DNA from: Bacteroidales bacterium
GTDB taxonomy: Bacteria; Bacteroidota; Bacteroidia; Bacteroidales; UBA932
Direction: 5' to 3'
Assembly: GCA_017617475.1 (NCBI GenBank)
Contig: JAFZWC010000022.1
Location: 1-64,000 of the forward strand
DNA: 64,000 bases
Shown here: one piece after another, positions 16,247-24,400 of the stretch
Layout of the letters: the number at the start of each line of letters is the position of its first letter
Position numbering within the stretch: position 1 is the first letter of the stretch
The notes under the pieces: generated by a model
What the model saw: the letters and a program-made list of their open reading frames with translations, nothing else
The model's database searches: none
Told to the model about the DNA's origin: nothing
Program-made: the position numbers and the translations under genes

Positions 16247-16630
16247 TTACTCGTTCAGTTTGCCGTAATCGTCTTCTTCGTAGTCCAGGCCCAGTTCTAC
16301 GCGGGCCTCTTCGGAGAGCATGCTGCGGTCCCAAACCGGGTCAAAAGTGAGCTCAATGGTACATTTGGTAACACCGGGGACGCTTTCCACGCTCTGCTGA
16401 ACCTCCATCATCACTTGGTCGGCCATGGGGCAGTTGGGTGCCGTAAACGTCATCAAAAGAGACACTTCACGCGCCTTGTTGATGGTAAGCTCATAAACAA
16501 GCCCCAGGTCGTATATGTTCACGGGGATTTCGGGGTCGTAAACCTCTTTCAGTGCGGCAATTACCGCCGCGTAGAGGGGTTGCAGCTCCTTCACGTCCTC
16601 CGCCGTCAGTATGTCTTTCTTCTCTTCCAT
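16247..16630 (-). CDS. DUF59/MIP18-family Fe-S assembly protein (SufT-like)
   Basis: The 127-residue protein contains the DUF59 core: VYDPEIPVNIYDLGLVY, then FTAPNCPMADQVMMEVQ and a final LTFDPVWDRSMLSEEAR. Such proteins help mature iron-sulfur proteins. Its place directly downstream of sufE and sufS supports a SUF-pathway role, as in many Bacteroidetes. A dispersed hairpin repeat pair fills the 58-bp gap to sufE. Confidence 0.85.
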   Translation of the reverse strand: MEEKKDILTAEDVKELQPLYAAVIAALKEVYDPEIPVNIYDLGLVYELTINKAREVSLLMTFTAPNCPMADQVMMEVQQSVESVPGVTKCTIELTFDPVWDRSMLSEEARVELGLDYEEDDYGKLNE

Positions 16631-16639
16631 TCTTATTTA

Positions 16640-16715
16640 CAGATTCTTCGTCGCTACGCTCCTCAGAATGACAAGTTAGTGTCTTTTGTCATTCTGAGCG
16701 AAGCGAAGAATCTGT
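16640..16715. repeat. Dispersed hairpin repeat, inverted pair overlapping sufE 3' end
   Basis: Unit 16640-16673 and the inverted unit 16687-16715 are separated by 13 bp. The second unit runs into sufE and supplies its last residues and stop codon. Confidence 0.85.
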
Positions 16716-17111
16716 TGCAAATTGTTTAATAGTATTAATCATAGACACAAGGCCGTTGGCGCGGGTGGGGGAGAGATTCTCCTTAAGGCCGATTTCGGCC
16801 ACAAAGCCAAAATCGTCGCCGGCAATCTCTTCACGGGTGCGCCCGGAATACACGCCGATGAGCAGGGAAATGATGCCCTTGGTAATGATGGCGTCGCTGT
16901 CGGCCGTAAAAAACAGCTTCCCGTCGCGCTCCTCAGCATCCAGCCAAACGCGTGACTGACAGCCTTTTATAAGGCGGTCTTCGGTCTTTTTCTCTTCGGG
17001 GAACGCCTCCAGCGACTTACCCAGCTCAATCAAGTACTCGTACTTGTCCAGCCATTCGTCATACAGGGAGAATTCCTCTATGATTTCCTGTTTCTTTTCT
17101 TCTAAACTCAT
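16689..17111 (-). CDS. sufE: SufE sulfur acceptor protein
   Basis: The 140-residue protein accepts sulfur from SufS. The active cysteine is in IKGCQSRVWL near residue 51. The last nine residues (ATDSSLRSE) and the stop codon come from a dispersed hairpin repeat. The natural end of the protein therefore probably lay near TIKQF, and the repeat has added a short tail. It is in the order sufS-sufE-DUF59 on the minus strand, with repeat pairs in both gaps. Confidence 0.95.
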   Translation of the reverse strand: MSLEEKKQEIIEEFSLYDEWLDKYEYLIELGKSLEAFPEEKKTEDRLIKGCQSRVWLDAEERDGKLFFTADSDAIITKGIISLLIGVYSGRTREEIAGDDFGFVAEIGLKENLSPTRANGLVSMINTIKQFATDSSLRSE

Positions 17112-17119
17112 ATCTCAAT

Positions 17120-17194
17120 ACAGATTCTTCGGCCATAGGCCTCAGAATGACAAATGGAAGGTTGACTGTCATTCTGAGCGCAGCGAAGAATCTC
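17120..17194. repeat. Dispersed hairpin repeat, inverted pair between sufS and sufE
   Basis: Units 17121-17152 and 17167-17193 face each other. The outer edge overlaps the sufS stop codon by two bases. Confidence 0.85.
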
Positions 17195-18413
17195 AAATTA
17201 GCATTTCAATTGCCTTATTCAGGCTCTTCATAAAGTATTTTGCTTCTTCCAAGGTGTTGTAAGGGGCAAAAGAAACCCTCACAAGGCCGGTTACGCCCAG
17301 GTGGTCCATCAAAGGCTCGGCGCACATTTGGCCGGAGCGCACAGCCACGCCCATCTTGTCCAAAATCAGGGCCAGATCTTCATGATGTACGCCCTTAACC
17401 GCAAAGGAAAAGAGGGGAATCTTCGCCTCGCGGGCGGTTCCATAAAGAACAATCTGCTGATTATCGGACAGTTGGGTATAGAGATAGTCCACAATGGCCT
17501 TCTGTTCGGCCTGAACATCCTTGTCCTCCCTTGCCGATTCGGCAAAATCCAATGCCGGAACCAGCGAGGGAACGGCGTTGAAATTCTGCGTGCCGGCCTC
17601 GAATTTCATGGGAAGGGGAGCGTATATGGTACCGCTAAAACGCACGGTTTCAATCATTTCCCCGCCTCCCATATAGGGCGGCATGGCTTCCAGCCATTTG
17701 TGCTTGCCATACAGAACACCTGTGCCGGTGGCGGCATAAACCTTATGACCGGAGAAAGCATAGAAATCACAATCCAGATCCTGTACGTCCACCTTTTCGT
17801 GAACTATACCCTGAGCGCCATCCACAAGCAACGGGACACCGGCTTTGTGGCAAACGGACACCAGCTCCTTAACCGGATTTACTAATCCTAACACATTGGA
17901 AATGTGCGTGATAGCCACCAATTTTGTGCGCTCGGTCAAAAGCGCGGCCAGCTTCTCGGGAACAAGCAACCCCTGTTCGTTGGTTTCAAGCACCTTAAGA
18001 ACGGCGCCTTTGCGTTCACAGAGCAGCTGCCACGGAACTATGTTAGAGTGATGCTCGCAAACACTTACGATAATCTCATCTCCTTGATTTACAAAGGCTT
18101 GGCCATAAGAGAAGGCAACCAGGTTGATAGATGCCGTGGCTCCGGAAGTGAACACAATCTCTTCCTTCTGTGCAGCATTGATAAACGCCTGGACACGGTT
18201 CCTGGCTCCTTCATAAGCCTCCGTAGCCTCCCCGGCCAAATGATGTACGGCCCTGTGAATGTTTGCGTTAGCTCCTTTAACAAGGCTTTCCCAACAGTTC
18301 ACCACGGCCACTGGACGCTGAGCCGTAGCCGCATTGTCCAAATACACGAGGGGCTTTCCGTACACCTGCGTGTCCAGAATAGGGAATTGACTGCGTATTT
18401 GGCTTAGACTCAT
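17193..18413 (-). CDS. sufS: Cysteine desulfurase SufS
   Basis: This PLP enzyme of 406 residues removes sulfur from cysteine for Fe-S cluster assembly. VYLDNAATAQRP marks the N-terminus, FSGHKVYAATGTGVLYG holds the PLP lysine, and RSGQMCAEPLM holds the active-site cysteine. The ATG at 18413 (MSLSQIRSQFPIL) is preferred over an upstream extension that would run through the promoter. The TGA stop abuts a dispersed repeat, so the repeat probably inserted at or near the original stop. SufBCD are not in the window. Confidence 0.96.
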   Translation of the reverse strand: MSLSQIRSQFPILDTQVYGKPLVYLDNAATAQRPVAVVNCWESLVKGANANIHRAVHHLAGEATEAYEGARNRVQAFINAAQKEEIVFTSGATASINLVAFSYGQAFVNQGDEIIVSVCEHHSNIVPWQLLCERKGAVLKVLETNEQGLLVPEKLAALLTERTKLVAITHISNVLGLVNPVKELVSVCHKAGVPLLVDGAQGIVHEKVDVQDLDCDFYAFSGHKVYAATGTGVLYGKHKWLEAMPPYMGGGEMIETVRFSGTIYAPLPMKFEAGTQNFNAVPSLVPALDFAESAREDKDVQAEQKAIVDYLYTQLSDNQQIVLYGTAREAKIPLFSFAVKGVHHEDLALILDKMGVAVRSGQMCAEPLMDHLGVTGLVRVSFAPYNTLEEAKYFMKSLNKAIEMLI

Positions 18414-18431
18414 TTGCTTTTGATAAGTCTG

Positions 18432-18439
18432 CAAATTTA
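18432..18439 (-). promoter_or_regulatory. TAnnTTTG promoter box for sufS
   Basis: TAAATTTG on the minus strand, 18 bp upstream of the sufS ATG. It is back to back with the ruvA box. Confidence 0.6.
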
Positions 18440-18441
18440 CA

Positions 18442-18449
18442 TAAATTTG
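18442..18449 (+). promoter_or_regulatory. TAnnTTTG promoter box for ruvA
   Basis: TAAATTTG on the plus strand. The roughly 70-bp leader that follows contains a dispersed hairpin repeat (18459-18506). Confidence 0.55.
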
Positions 18450-18458
18450 TGCAAATAA

Positions 18459-18506
18459 TGACATCCTGGAGGAAGAGATCCTTCGGCCAAAGGCCTCAGG
18501 ATGACA
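18459..18506. repeat. Dispersed hairpin repeat in the ruvA leader
   Basis: An ATCCT/AGGAT-type unit (18476-18506, with GGCC-AAA-GGCC inside) is preceded by a partial inverted copy (TGACATCCTGG, 18459-18469). Confidence 0.75.
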
Positions 18507-18520
18507 GAGAGAACAGAAAC

Positions 18521-19105
18521 ATGATTGACTACATTAAGGGACAAATCGTGGAATTGACGCCCACGGAACTCATTCTGGACAACCACGGAATAGGATATAG
18601 CATCCTCATTTCCCTGCAAACTTACGAGGCTTTTCAGGGCAAGGCCGAGACCGTGGCCTACATCCACCACTATATCCGGGAAGATGAAGAACTCTTTTTT
18701 GGCTTTGCCACCAAGGACGAAAGAGAGCTCTTCCGGCTGCTCATCAGCGTGTCCGGAATTGGCGTGGCGTCGGCCCGCATGATGCTTTCTACGCTCACTT
18801 CTGAAGAGATTCGCCAGGCCATACTGGCCGAGGACGTTAACAAGATCAAATCGGTCAAGGGAATTGGCCTCAAGAGCGCTCAGAGGCTGGTTTTGGAGCT
18901 CAAAGACAAGGTGGTGAAAGGCGAAGGAAGCGCCGATACGGTCCTCTTCAAGGCCGATTCCAGCGCCCTTGTGGACGAGGCCACCACAGCTCTGGTCATG
19001 CTGGGCTTCACCAAGGCGAACATCGCCAAGGTTATGCCCGCCATCCTCAAGGACGCCCCCACCAAGGTAGAAGACATAATAAAAGCCGCCCTGAAGCGGC
19101 TGTAA
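18521..19105 (+). CDS. ruvA: Holliday junction DNA helicase subunit RuvA
   Basis: The 194-residue protein binds Holliday junctions and loads RuvB. MIDYIKGQIVEL is the usual start, and SGIGVASARMMLS and VKGIGLKSAQRLVLELKDK are the two helix-hairpin-helix motifs. A small C-terminal RuvB-binding domain follows. The ATG at 18521 was chosen because the longer frame translates a dispersed repeat. ruvB is 34 kb away in this window, so the two are not an operon. Confidence 0.96.
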   Translation: MIDYIKGQIVELTPTELILDNHGIGYSILISLQTYEAFQGKAETVAYIHHYIREDEELFFGFATKDERELFRLLISVSGIGVASARMMLSTLTSEEIRQAILAEDVNKIKSVKGIGLKSAQRLVLELKDKVVKGEGSADTVLFKADSSALVDEATTALVMLGFTKANIAKVMPAILKDAPTKVEDIIKAALKRL

Positions 19106-19106
19106 C

Positions 19107-19120
19107 GTTCCACGTGGAAC
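19107..19120. promoter_or_regulatory. parS-like palindrome 1
   Basis: GTTCCACGTGGAAC is a perfect 14-bp palindrome between the convergent ruvA and mnmG stops. It matches the core of the ParB binding site (consensus close to TGTTNCACGTGAAACA). Confidence 0.7.
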
Positions 19121-19123
19121 AGA

Positions 19124-20992
19124 CTATCTGCCGAAGTAAACCAGCAAAACTGATATATCCGCAGGGGAGACACCCGAGATTCTGGAAGCCTGAGCTATGG
19201 TCTCGGGCTTATATCTTTTCAGCTTCTGGCGGCACTCAATGGTCAATCCTTGCAGATTATCGAAGTCGAAATCGGCCGGAATACGGATATACTCAAGCCG
19301 GTTGTTCTTCTCGGCCTGAAGCTTTTCCCGGTCAATGTATCCGGCATATTTAATAGAGACCTCTACAGAGGTAATCTCATCCTCGGTATAATCCGTTTTT
19401 GTTCCACGTGGAACAAAATCTAATAATTTAGACAAAGACAGTTCCGGGCGAGACACTAAATCAGAAAGGTGCTTCGATTCTGAAAGGGGCGTAGAGCCTA
19501 TTGATTCAAGATATTCATTGACCTTATCGGCACGAACCTTTGTACGGAAACACATGTCAGAAAGCTCTAAAACGGCGTTTTGCTTCTTCATCATGGCCGA
19601 ATAGCGCTCCTCAGAGGCTAATCCAAGTTCGTGGGAAAGGGACGTCAAACGGAAGTCGGCATTATCCTGGCGCAAGAGAATGCGGTATTCCGCACGGGAA
19701 GTAAACATCCGGTAGGGCTCATCAACACCTTTATTTATCAGGTCATCAATAAGAACGCCGATATATGCCTGATCACGGTGCAGCACAAAAGGCTCTTGTT
19801 CCACAAGGAACAAATGGCCGTTTATGCCGGCAATAATTCCCTGTGCGGCCGCCTCTTCATAACCAGTAGTTCCATTCACTTGACCTGCCAGGAATAGATT
19901 AGAGACCACTTTAGACCGTAAAGAATAATGGAGATACTGCGGATCGAAGTAATCGTACTCAACTGCATAAGCCGGCTTAAAGAAAACAGCATTCTCTAAA
20001 CCTTCAATGGCATGAACTGCTTCTAACTGCACCTCAAGGGGCAAGGAGGACGAAAAGCCCTGAAGGTAATATTCGGGAGAGTGAGTTCCCTCTGGCTCAA
20101 GGAAAAGTTGGTGAGAGTCTTTATCGGCAAACGTGCGAAGTTTGTCTTCTATGCTTGGACAGTAACGTGGACCGCGGCCTTGGATCATTCCCGTAAAGAG
20201 GGGAGAGCGGTCAAAGCCTGTCCTTAGAATATCGTGCACCTTCTCATTGGTGTGAAGGAGGAAGCAGTCCATCTGCTCACCGGACTTCTGAACAGTTGAA
20301 GGAATATCCAGAAAAGAGAAACGCTCAGGGTTCGAGTCTCCGGGTTGACGGACGAGTTTGGAAGTATCGATAGAGCGGACATCAATACGGGGAGGTGTGC
20401 CCGTCTTCATCCGGGCAGTAGGGATTCCCAACGATGCCAGTTGATCCGATATTCCATAAGATGCTTTCTCGCCAATTCGGCCTCCTTCAAAAGAATGTTG
20501 GCCGATATACATTTTTCCATTGAGGAAGGTACCGGCGGTCAAAACAACCGCTTTAGAATGGAACACAGCCCCGGTAATTGTACGAACGCCGGTAATTACG
20601 CTGTTCTCAAAGAGAAAATCGGCCGCAAAATCGGCATAAATCTTTAAGTTACAATTACTTAGAAGCGTTTTAAGCCAAGTGTTGGAAAAGCGCTGTTTGT
20701 CGCATTGAGCGCGGGGGCTCCACATGGCCGGGCCTTTGGAACGGTTGAGCATGCGGAACTGAAGGGTGGCGGCGTCGGTCACCAATCCGGAGTAACCTCC
20801 GAGTGCGTCAATCTCGCGAACGATCTGTCCTTTGGCAATTCCGCCCACGGCTGGGTTGCAGCTCATCTTGGCCAAACCATTAAGGTCAGGAGTAATGAGC
20901 AAAACGGAAGAGCCCAAATTGGCAGCAGCCATGGCGGCTTCACAGCCGGCATGTCCTCCTCCTATTACAATGACATCAAACTGGTCGGTCAT
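19124..20992 (-). CDS. mnmG: tRNA uridine-5-carboxymethylaminomethyl(34) synthesis enzyme MnmG
   Basis: The 622-residue FAD protein works with MnmE to modify U34 of tRNAs. The N-terminal dinucleotide fold is [40 protein letters not shown] and [19 protein letters not shown] are family signatures, and [20 protein letters not shown] follows in the C-terminal half. The gene contains a parS-like site at 19400-19415. Its ATG overlaps the ybeY stop by 4 bases. mnmG lies near oriC in many bacteria. Confidence 0.97.
   Translation of the reverse strand: MTDQFDVIVIGGGHAGCEAAMAAANLGSSVLLITPDLNGLAKMSCNPAVGGIAKGQIVREIDALGGYSGLVTDAATLQFRMLNRSKGPAMWSPRAQCDKQRFSNTWLKTLLSNCNLKIYADFAADFLFENSVITGVRTITGAVFHSKAVVLTAGTFLNGKMYIGQHSFEGGRIGEKASYGISDQLASLGIPTARMKTGTPPRIDVRSIDTSKLVRQPGDSNPERFSFLDIPSTVQKSGEQMDCFLLHTNEKVHDILRTGFDRSPLFTGMIQGRGPRYCPSIEDKLRTFADKDSHQLFLEPEGTHSPEYYLQGFSSSLPLEVQLEAVHAIEGLENAVFFKPAYAVEYDYFDPQYLHYSLRSKVVSNLFLAGQVNGTTGYEEAAAQGIIAGINGHLFLVEQEPFVLHRDQAYIGVLIDDLINKGVDEPYRMFTSRAEYRILLRQDNADFRLTSLSHELGLASEERYSAMMKKQNAVLELSDMCFRTKVRADKVNEYLESIGSTPLSESKHLSDLVSRPELSLSKLLDFVPRGTKTDYTEDEITSVEVSIKYAGYIDREKLQAEKNNRLEYIRIPADFDFDNLQGLTIECRQKLKRYKPETIAQASRISGVSPADISVLLVYFGR
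19400..19415. promoter_or_regulatory. parS-like palindrome 2, inside mnmG
   Basis: TGTTCCACGTGGAACA is a perfect 16-bp palindrome within the mnmG coding sequence, about 290 bp from the first site. Two such sites this close are very unlikely by chance. A third relative with a changed centre (TGTTCCACAAGGAACA, 19799-19814) lies further along the gene. Confidence 0.75.
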
Positions 20993-21408
20993 ACCTTGGG
21001 ACGCTGGGAAAGATAGTAATTCTCCTTTGCACGCATTGTGGCAACATCCTCTTCGGTATGGTCGTCATAGCCGATTAGATGAAGCAGCCCGTGTACGATG
21101 ACCCTGTTCAGTTCATCGGCAAACTCCGTCCCGTAAAAAGAGGCGTTCTCCTTAACGGAATCCACGCTGATGAAAAGGTCTCCGGAGAGGCGGTTTCCCT
21201 CACAATAATCGAAAGTGATAATGTCGGTATAATAATCGTGCTGCAGATATTTTATGTTGACATCCAGAATATAATTATCGGAGCAAAATATTACAGCAAT
21301 GTCGCCGAGGCGCTTGGACTCACTCTCGGCAACAAACTTGAGCCAACGGGAAGTAAGACGCTTCTCTTTAAACGCAAACGCAGTATCTTCGACAAAATAT
21401 GTAACCAT
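20989..21408 (-). CDS. ybeY: Endoribonuclease YbeY (rRNA maturation)
   Basis: The 139-residue metal-dependent RNase acts in 16S rRNA processing. The zinc motif is [16 protein letters not shown]. The TDIITFDY and [12 protein letters not shown] blocks are typical. The ATG at 21408 gives MVTYFVED and fits the TAATTTTG box upstream; a longer frame to 21456 runs through that promoter. It is coupled by a 4-base overlap to mnmG. Confidence 0.93.
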   Translation of the reverse strand: MVTYFVEDTAFAFKEKRLTSRWLKFVAESESKRLGDIAVIFCSDNYILDVNIKYLQHDYYTDIITFDYCEGNRLSGDLFISVDSVKENASFYGTEFADELNRVIVHGLLHLIGYDDHTEEDVATMRAKENYYLSQRPKV

Positions 21409-21425
21409 AAAGAAAAAATTTGTGG

Positions 21426-21433
21426 CAAAATTA
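21426..21433 (-). promoter_or_regulatory. TAnnTTTG promoter box for ybeY-mnmG
   Basis: TAATTTTG on the minus strand, 17 bp upstream of the ybeY ATG. Confidence 0.55.
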
Positions 21434-21467
21434 GAGATAAGTCGGGTATTAATCAAATGAAAATTAG

Positions 21468-21475
21468 TATTTTTG
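21468..21475 (+). promoter_or_regulatory. TAnnTTTG promoter box for the NRPS operon
   Basis: TATTTTTG ends 21 bp before the NRPS ATG at 21497 and sets the start codon: the in-frame TTG at 21473 lies inside the box. Confidence 0.6.
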
Positions 21476-21496
21476 AAGATAATAACACTTAAACAA

Positions 21497-24400
21497 ATGA
21501 GATCTCCTCTATCACAGAGCCAACTGGGCGTGTACTACGCCTGCGTAACCAACCACGACGAAAAGACCAATTACCAGAATCCTGGACTGTTCGACCTCCC
21601 CTTGGATATAACAGCAGAAGCGGTGCAAAAGGCAGTCTATGACGCACTTTGTGCACATCCCTATCTGGCCTCACACATTGAGATAAACGACGAGGGTGTC
21701 CCGGAGGTGGAAAGCGGAGTTATCCCGCCAATGGAAGAAGCGGTTCCCATCGTTCCTGTGAAAACGCTGGAAGATGTAAAGGCCGGCTTCGGCAAAACCA
21801 TGGATGTCCACGCCCCTAAACTGTACCGCTGTGAGATTTATCAATCACCTGAAGGACAGTCTTGGCTGTATATCGATTTTCACCATGTGCTCACGGACGG
21901 TTTCTCCATGGTACTCTTCCTGCGAGAAGTAGAGCGGGCTTTCAACGGAAAAAAGCCGTCGGGAGAAATGCTGGACGGCGGAGCCATAGCTACAGAAGAA
22001 GAAGCCATGAGGGCCGATGAAAGTAAAATGGCCGAAGCCCGGGAGTGGTACGCCAAAACCTTCTGTGACGCAGCAGAAACAGATTCCCTTCCTCTGCCTC
22101 AAAGCGATTTGGGAGACGCGCCGGCAGCTATTTGCTACAAGCACTATCCCCTTTCCGTCAGCAAAGAAGAGATCAATGCGGTCATGCGCAAATGGGAAGT
22201 AAAGGAGAGCACCCTGATGCAGGCTGCCTGGGGCCTCCTGCTGGCCGCATACGGCGCAGAAGACAAAGCCTCCTATTGCACAGCTTTCTTCGGCCGAAGC
22301 GACCGCCGCACCCTTTCCACCATCACCATGATGGTGCACACCCTGCCCGTTTTCCTGCACACCGAGGGAGACAAGCAGCTGGGAGAAGTCTTCTCGGCCC
22401 TGGCAGAGCAAATGCAAAAAACACAGGAACTGCAATACTATGCCTATCAAGATGCTGTAAAAGACCTGGGACTTACCAACCAGGTAATGTTTGTATACCA
22501 GGGATCCGTGCTGGCCAGTAAACGAGGACTGCGCTTTGGAGAAAACATGGTGCCTTACCACGACCTCCGGCAACTCACTCCGGGTTGGAAGCTGGTAGCA
22601 GAACTATTTGAAAATGAGGGGAAATATTCCCTGAAACTGGGTTACAGCACGACCGATTATTCAGACGCCTTCATGCAGGAGCTGGCCAAGTGTTACAGCG
22701 CCATCATTTTGTCAATGGAAAAGGCCGAGGCCGTAAAAGACCTGGAATACGCTCTCCCGGAGCAGGCAGAGTGGCTGAATGCTCTGAATCCGGAAATAAA
22801 GCCGACCAAACTCCCCTCACTGGTGGAACGCTTCAAGCAGCACGTTGCAGAACGACCGAATGATATTTTTGTAGTAGCCGGCGACAAACGCCTCACGTTT
22901 GCACAGGTGGACCAGCTCACAGATACTATAGACCCGGCCTACACCGTCCGCTGCGGAAAGCAGGTGGTAGGTTTCTCTGTTCCAAGGGACGAAAAGATGG
23001 TCCTGGCTCCCCTTGCCATAGCCAAGGCTGGTCTTACCCAGCTGCCGCTGGACGCCAGCTACCCTGAAGAAAGGCTGGAATTCATGAAAAAGGACGCATC
23101 GGCCTATGACGGGAAGGATGCCCTTGTGCTGCTGTACACCAGCGGCACCACGGGAACGCCCAAGGGCGTAATCCTCACAGAGGACAACTTCCGGCAGTTC
23201 GTTCATTTCCACACCGCCCACATCGGCTTGGAGAAGGGATCCCGCTACGCTTCCTATGCCGGATATGGCTTTGACGCGTATCAGCACGACCTTTGGGCCT
23301 GCGTCTGGGCCGGCGCACAGATCCATATCATACAGGACGACATCCGCTTCGACCTGGAGGAAATCAACAGCTATCTGCAGAAGGAGGGTATCACCCACAT
23401 CTTCATGACCACCCAGATGGCCACCCAGATGGCGCTCAATTATCCCGACATCCCCGGCCTGCAATGGCTGGGGACCGGCGGAGAGAAGCTCCTGAGCCTG
23501 GATCCGCCCTCCTACAAACTCCTTAACGCATACGGTCCCACGGAGTGCACCGTATACGTTTGCAGCCACTACGTGGACAAGAACGAGCCCAACATCCCCA
23601 TCGGCAAACCCAACGACATTACGGAGCTGTTTATTGTGAACCGCTTCGGCAAACAGGTTCCCTGGGGCTGTTGCGGAGAATTGATCATTGCCGGCCCGCA
23701 GGTCGGCCTTGGCTATTTGAACAACCCGGAAAAGACGGCCGCCGCCTTCGTGGAGTGGAATGGAAAGCGCGTTTACCGCACCGGTGACGTGGTTCGCTAT
23801 CGTGAGAACGGAGACATCGAATTTGTGGGCCGAAAAGACGGTCAGGTAAAGATCCGCGGCTTCCGCATTGAACTCAAGGAGGTGGAAGGCGTCATCCGCC
23901 AGTACCCTGGAATCAAGGACTGCACGGTTCAGGCCTTCGAATATCCCACCGGCGGAAAATACATCGCCGCCTATGTGGTGGCCGATGAAAAAGTGGACGT
24001 CAAGGCTCTGAACGCTTTCATCATGGACCAGAAGCCGCCGTATATGGTACCGGCAGCCACCATGCAGCTGGACGCCATTCCGCTTAACCAGAACCAGAAG
24101 GTGAACAAGCGGGCCCTGCCGGAGCCGGTGATTGGCGCCGGCGTGGAAGAAGAGGAGGCACAGGCCGCCCCGCTCAACATCCTGGAGCAGCAGCTCAAGG
24201 ATATGGTGGCCGCCGTGGTGAACACGGACGCCTTCGGCCTCACCACAGACCTTAGGATGGCCGGCCTTACTTCCATCCTGGCCATCAAACTGGCCACGCA
24301 GATTTTCAAACGCTACGGCGTGCAGCTGGATTCCCAGGTCCTCACCAAGGGCGCAAGCATACAAAGCATTGAAAATGAAATTCTTGCGTCTATGCTGGAG

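Noticed and set aside
19797..19814. Third parS-like palindrome in mnmG
   Set aside because: The central CG is changed to AA, which breaks the palindrome and the invariant core; kept only as a note.
20328..20345. tRNA T-arm-like GGTTCGAGTC
   Set aside because: It lies within conserved mnmG coding sequence and no acceptor or anticodon arms can be folded around it.
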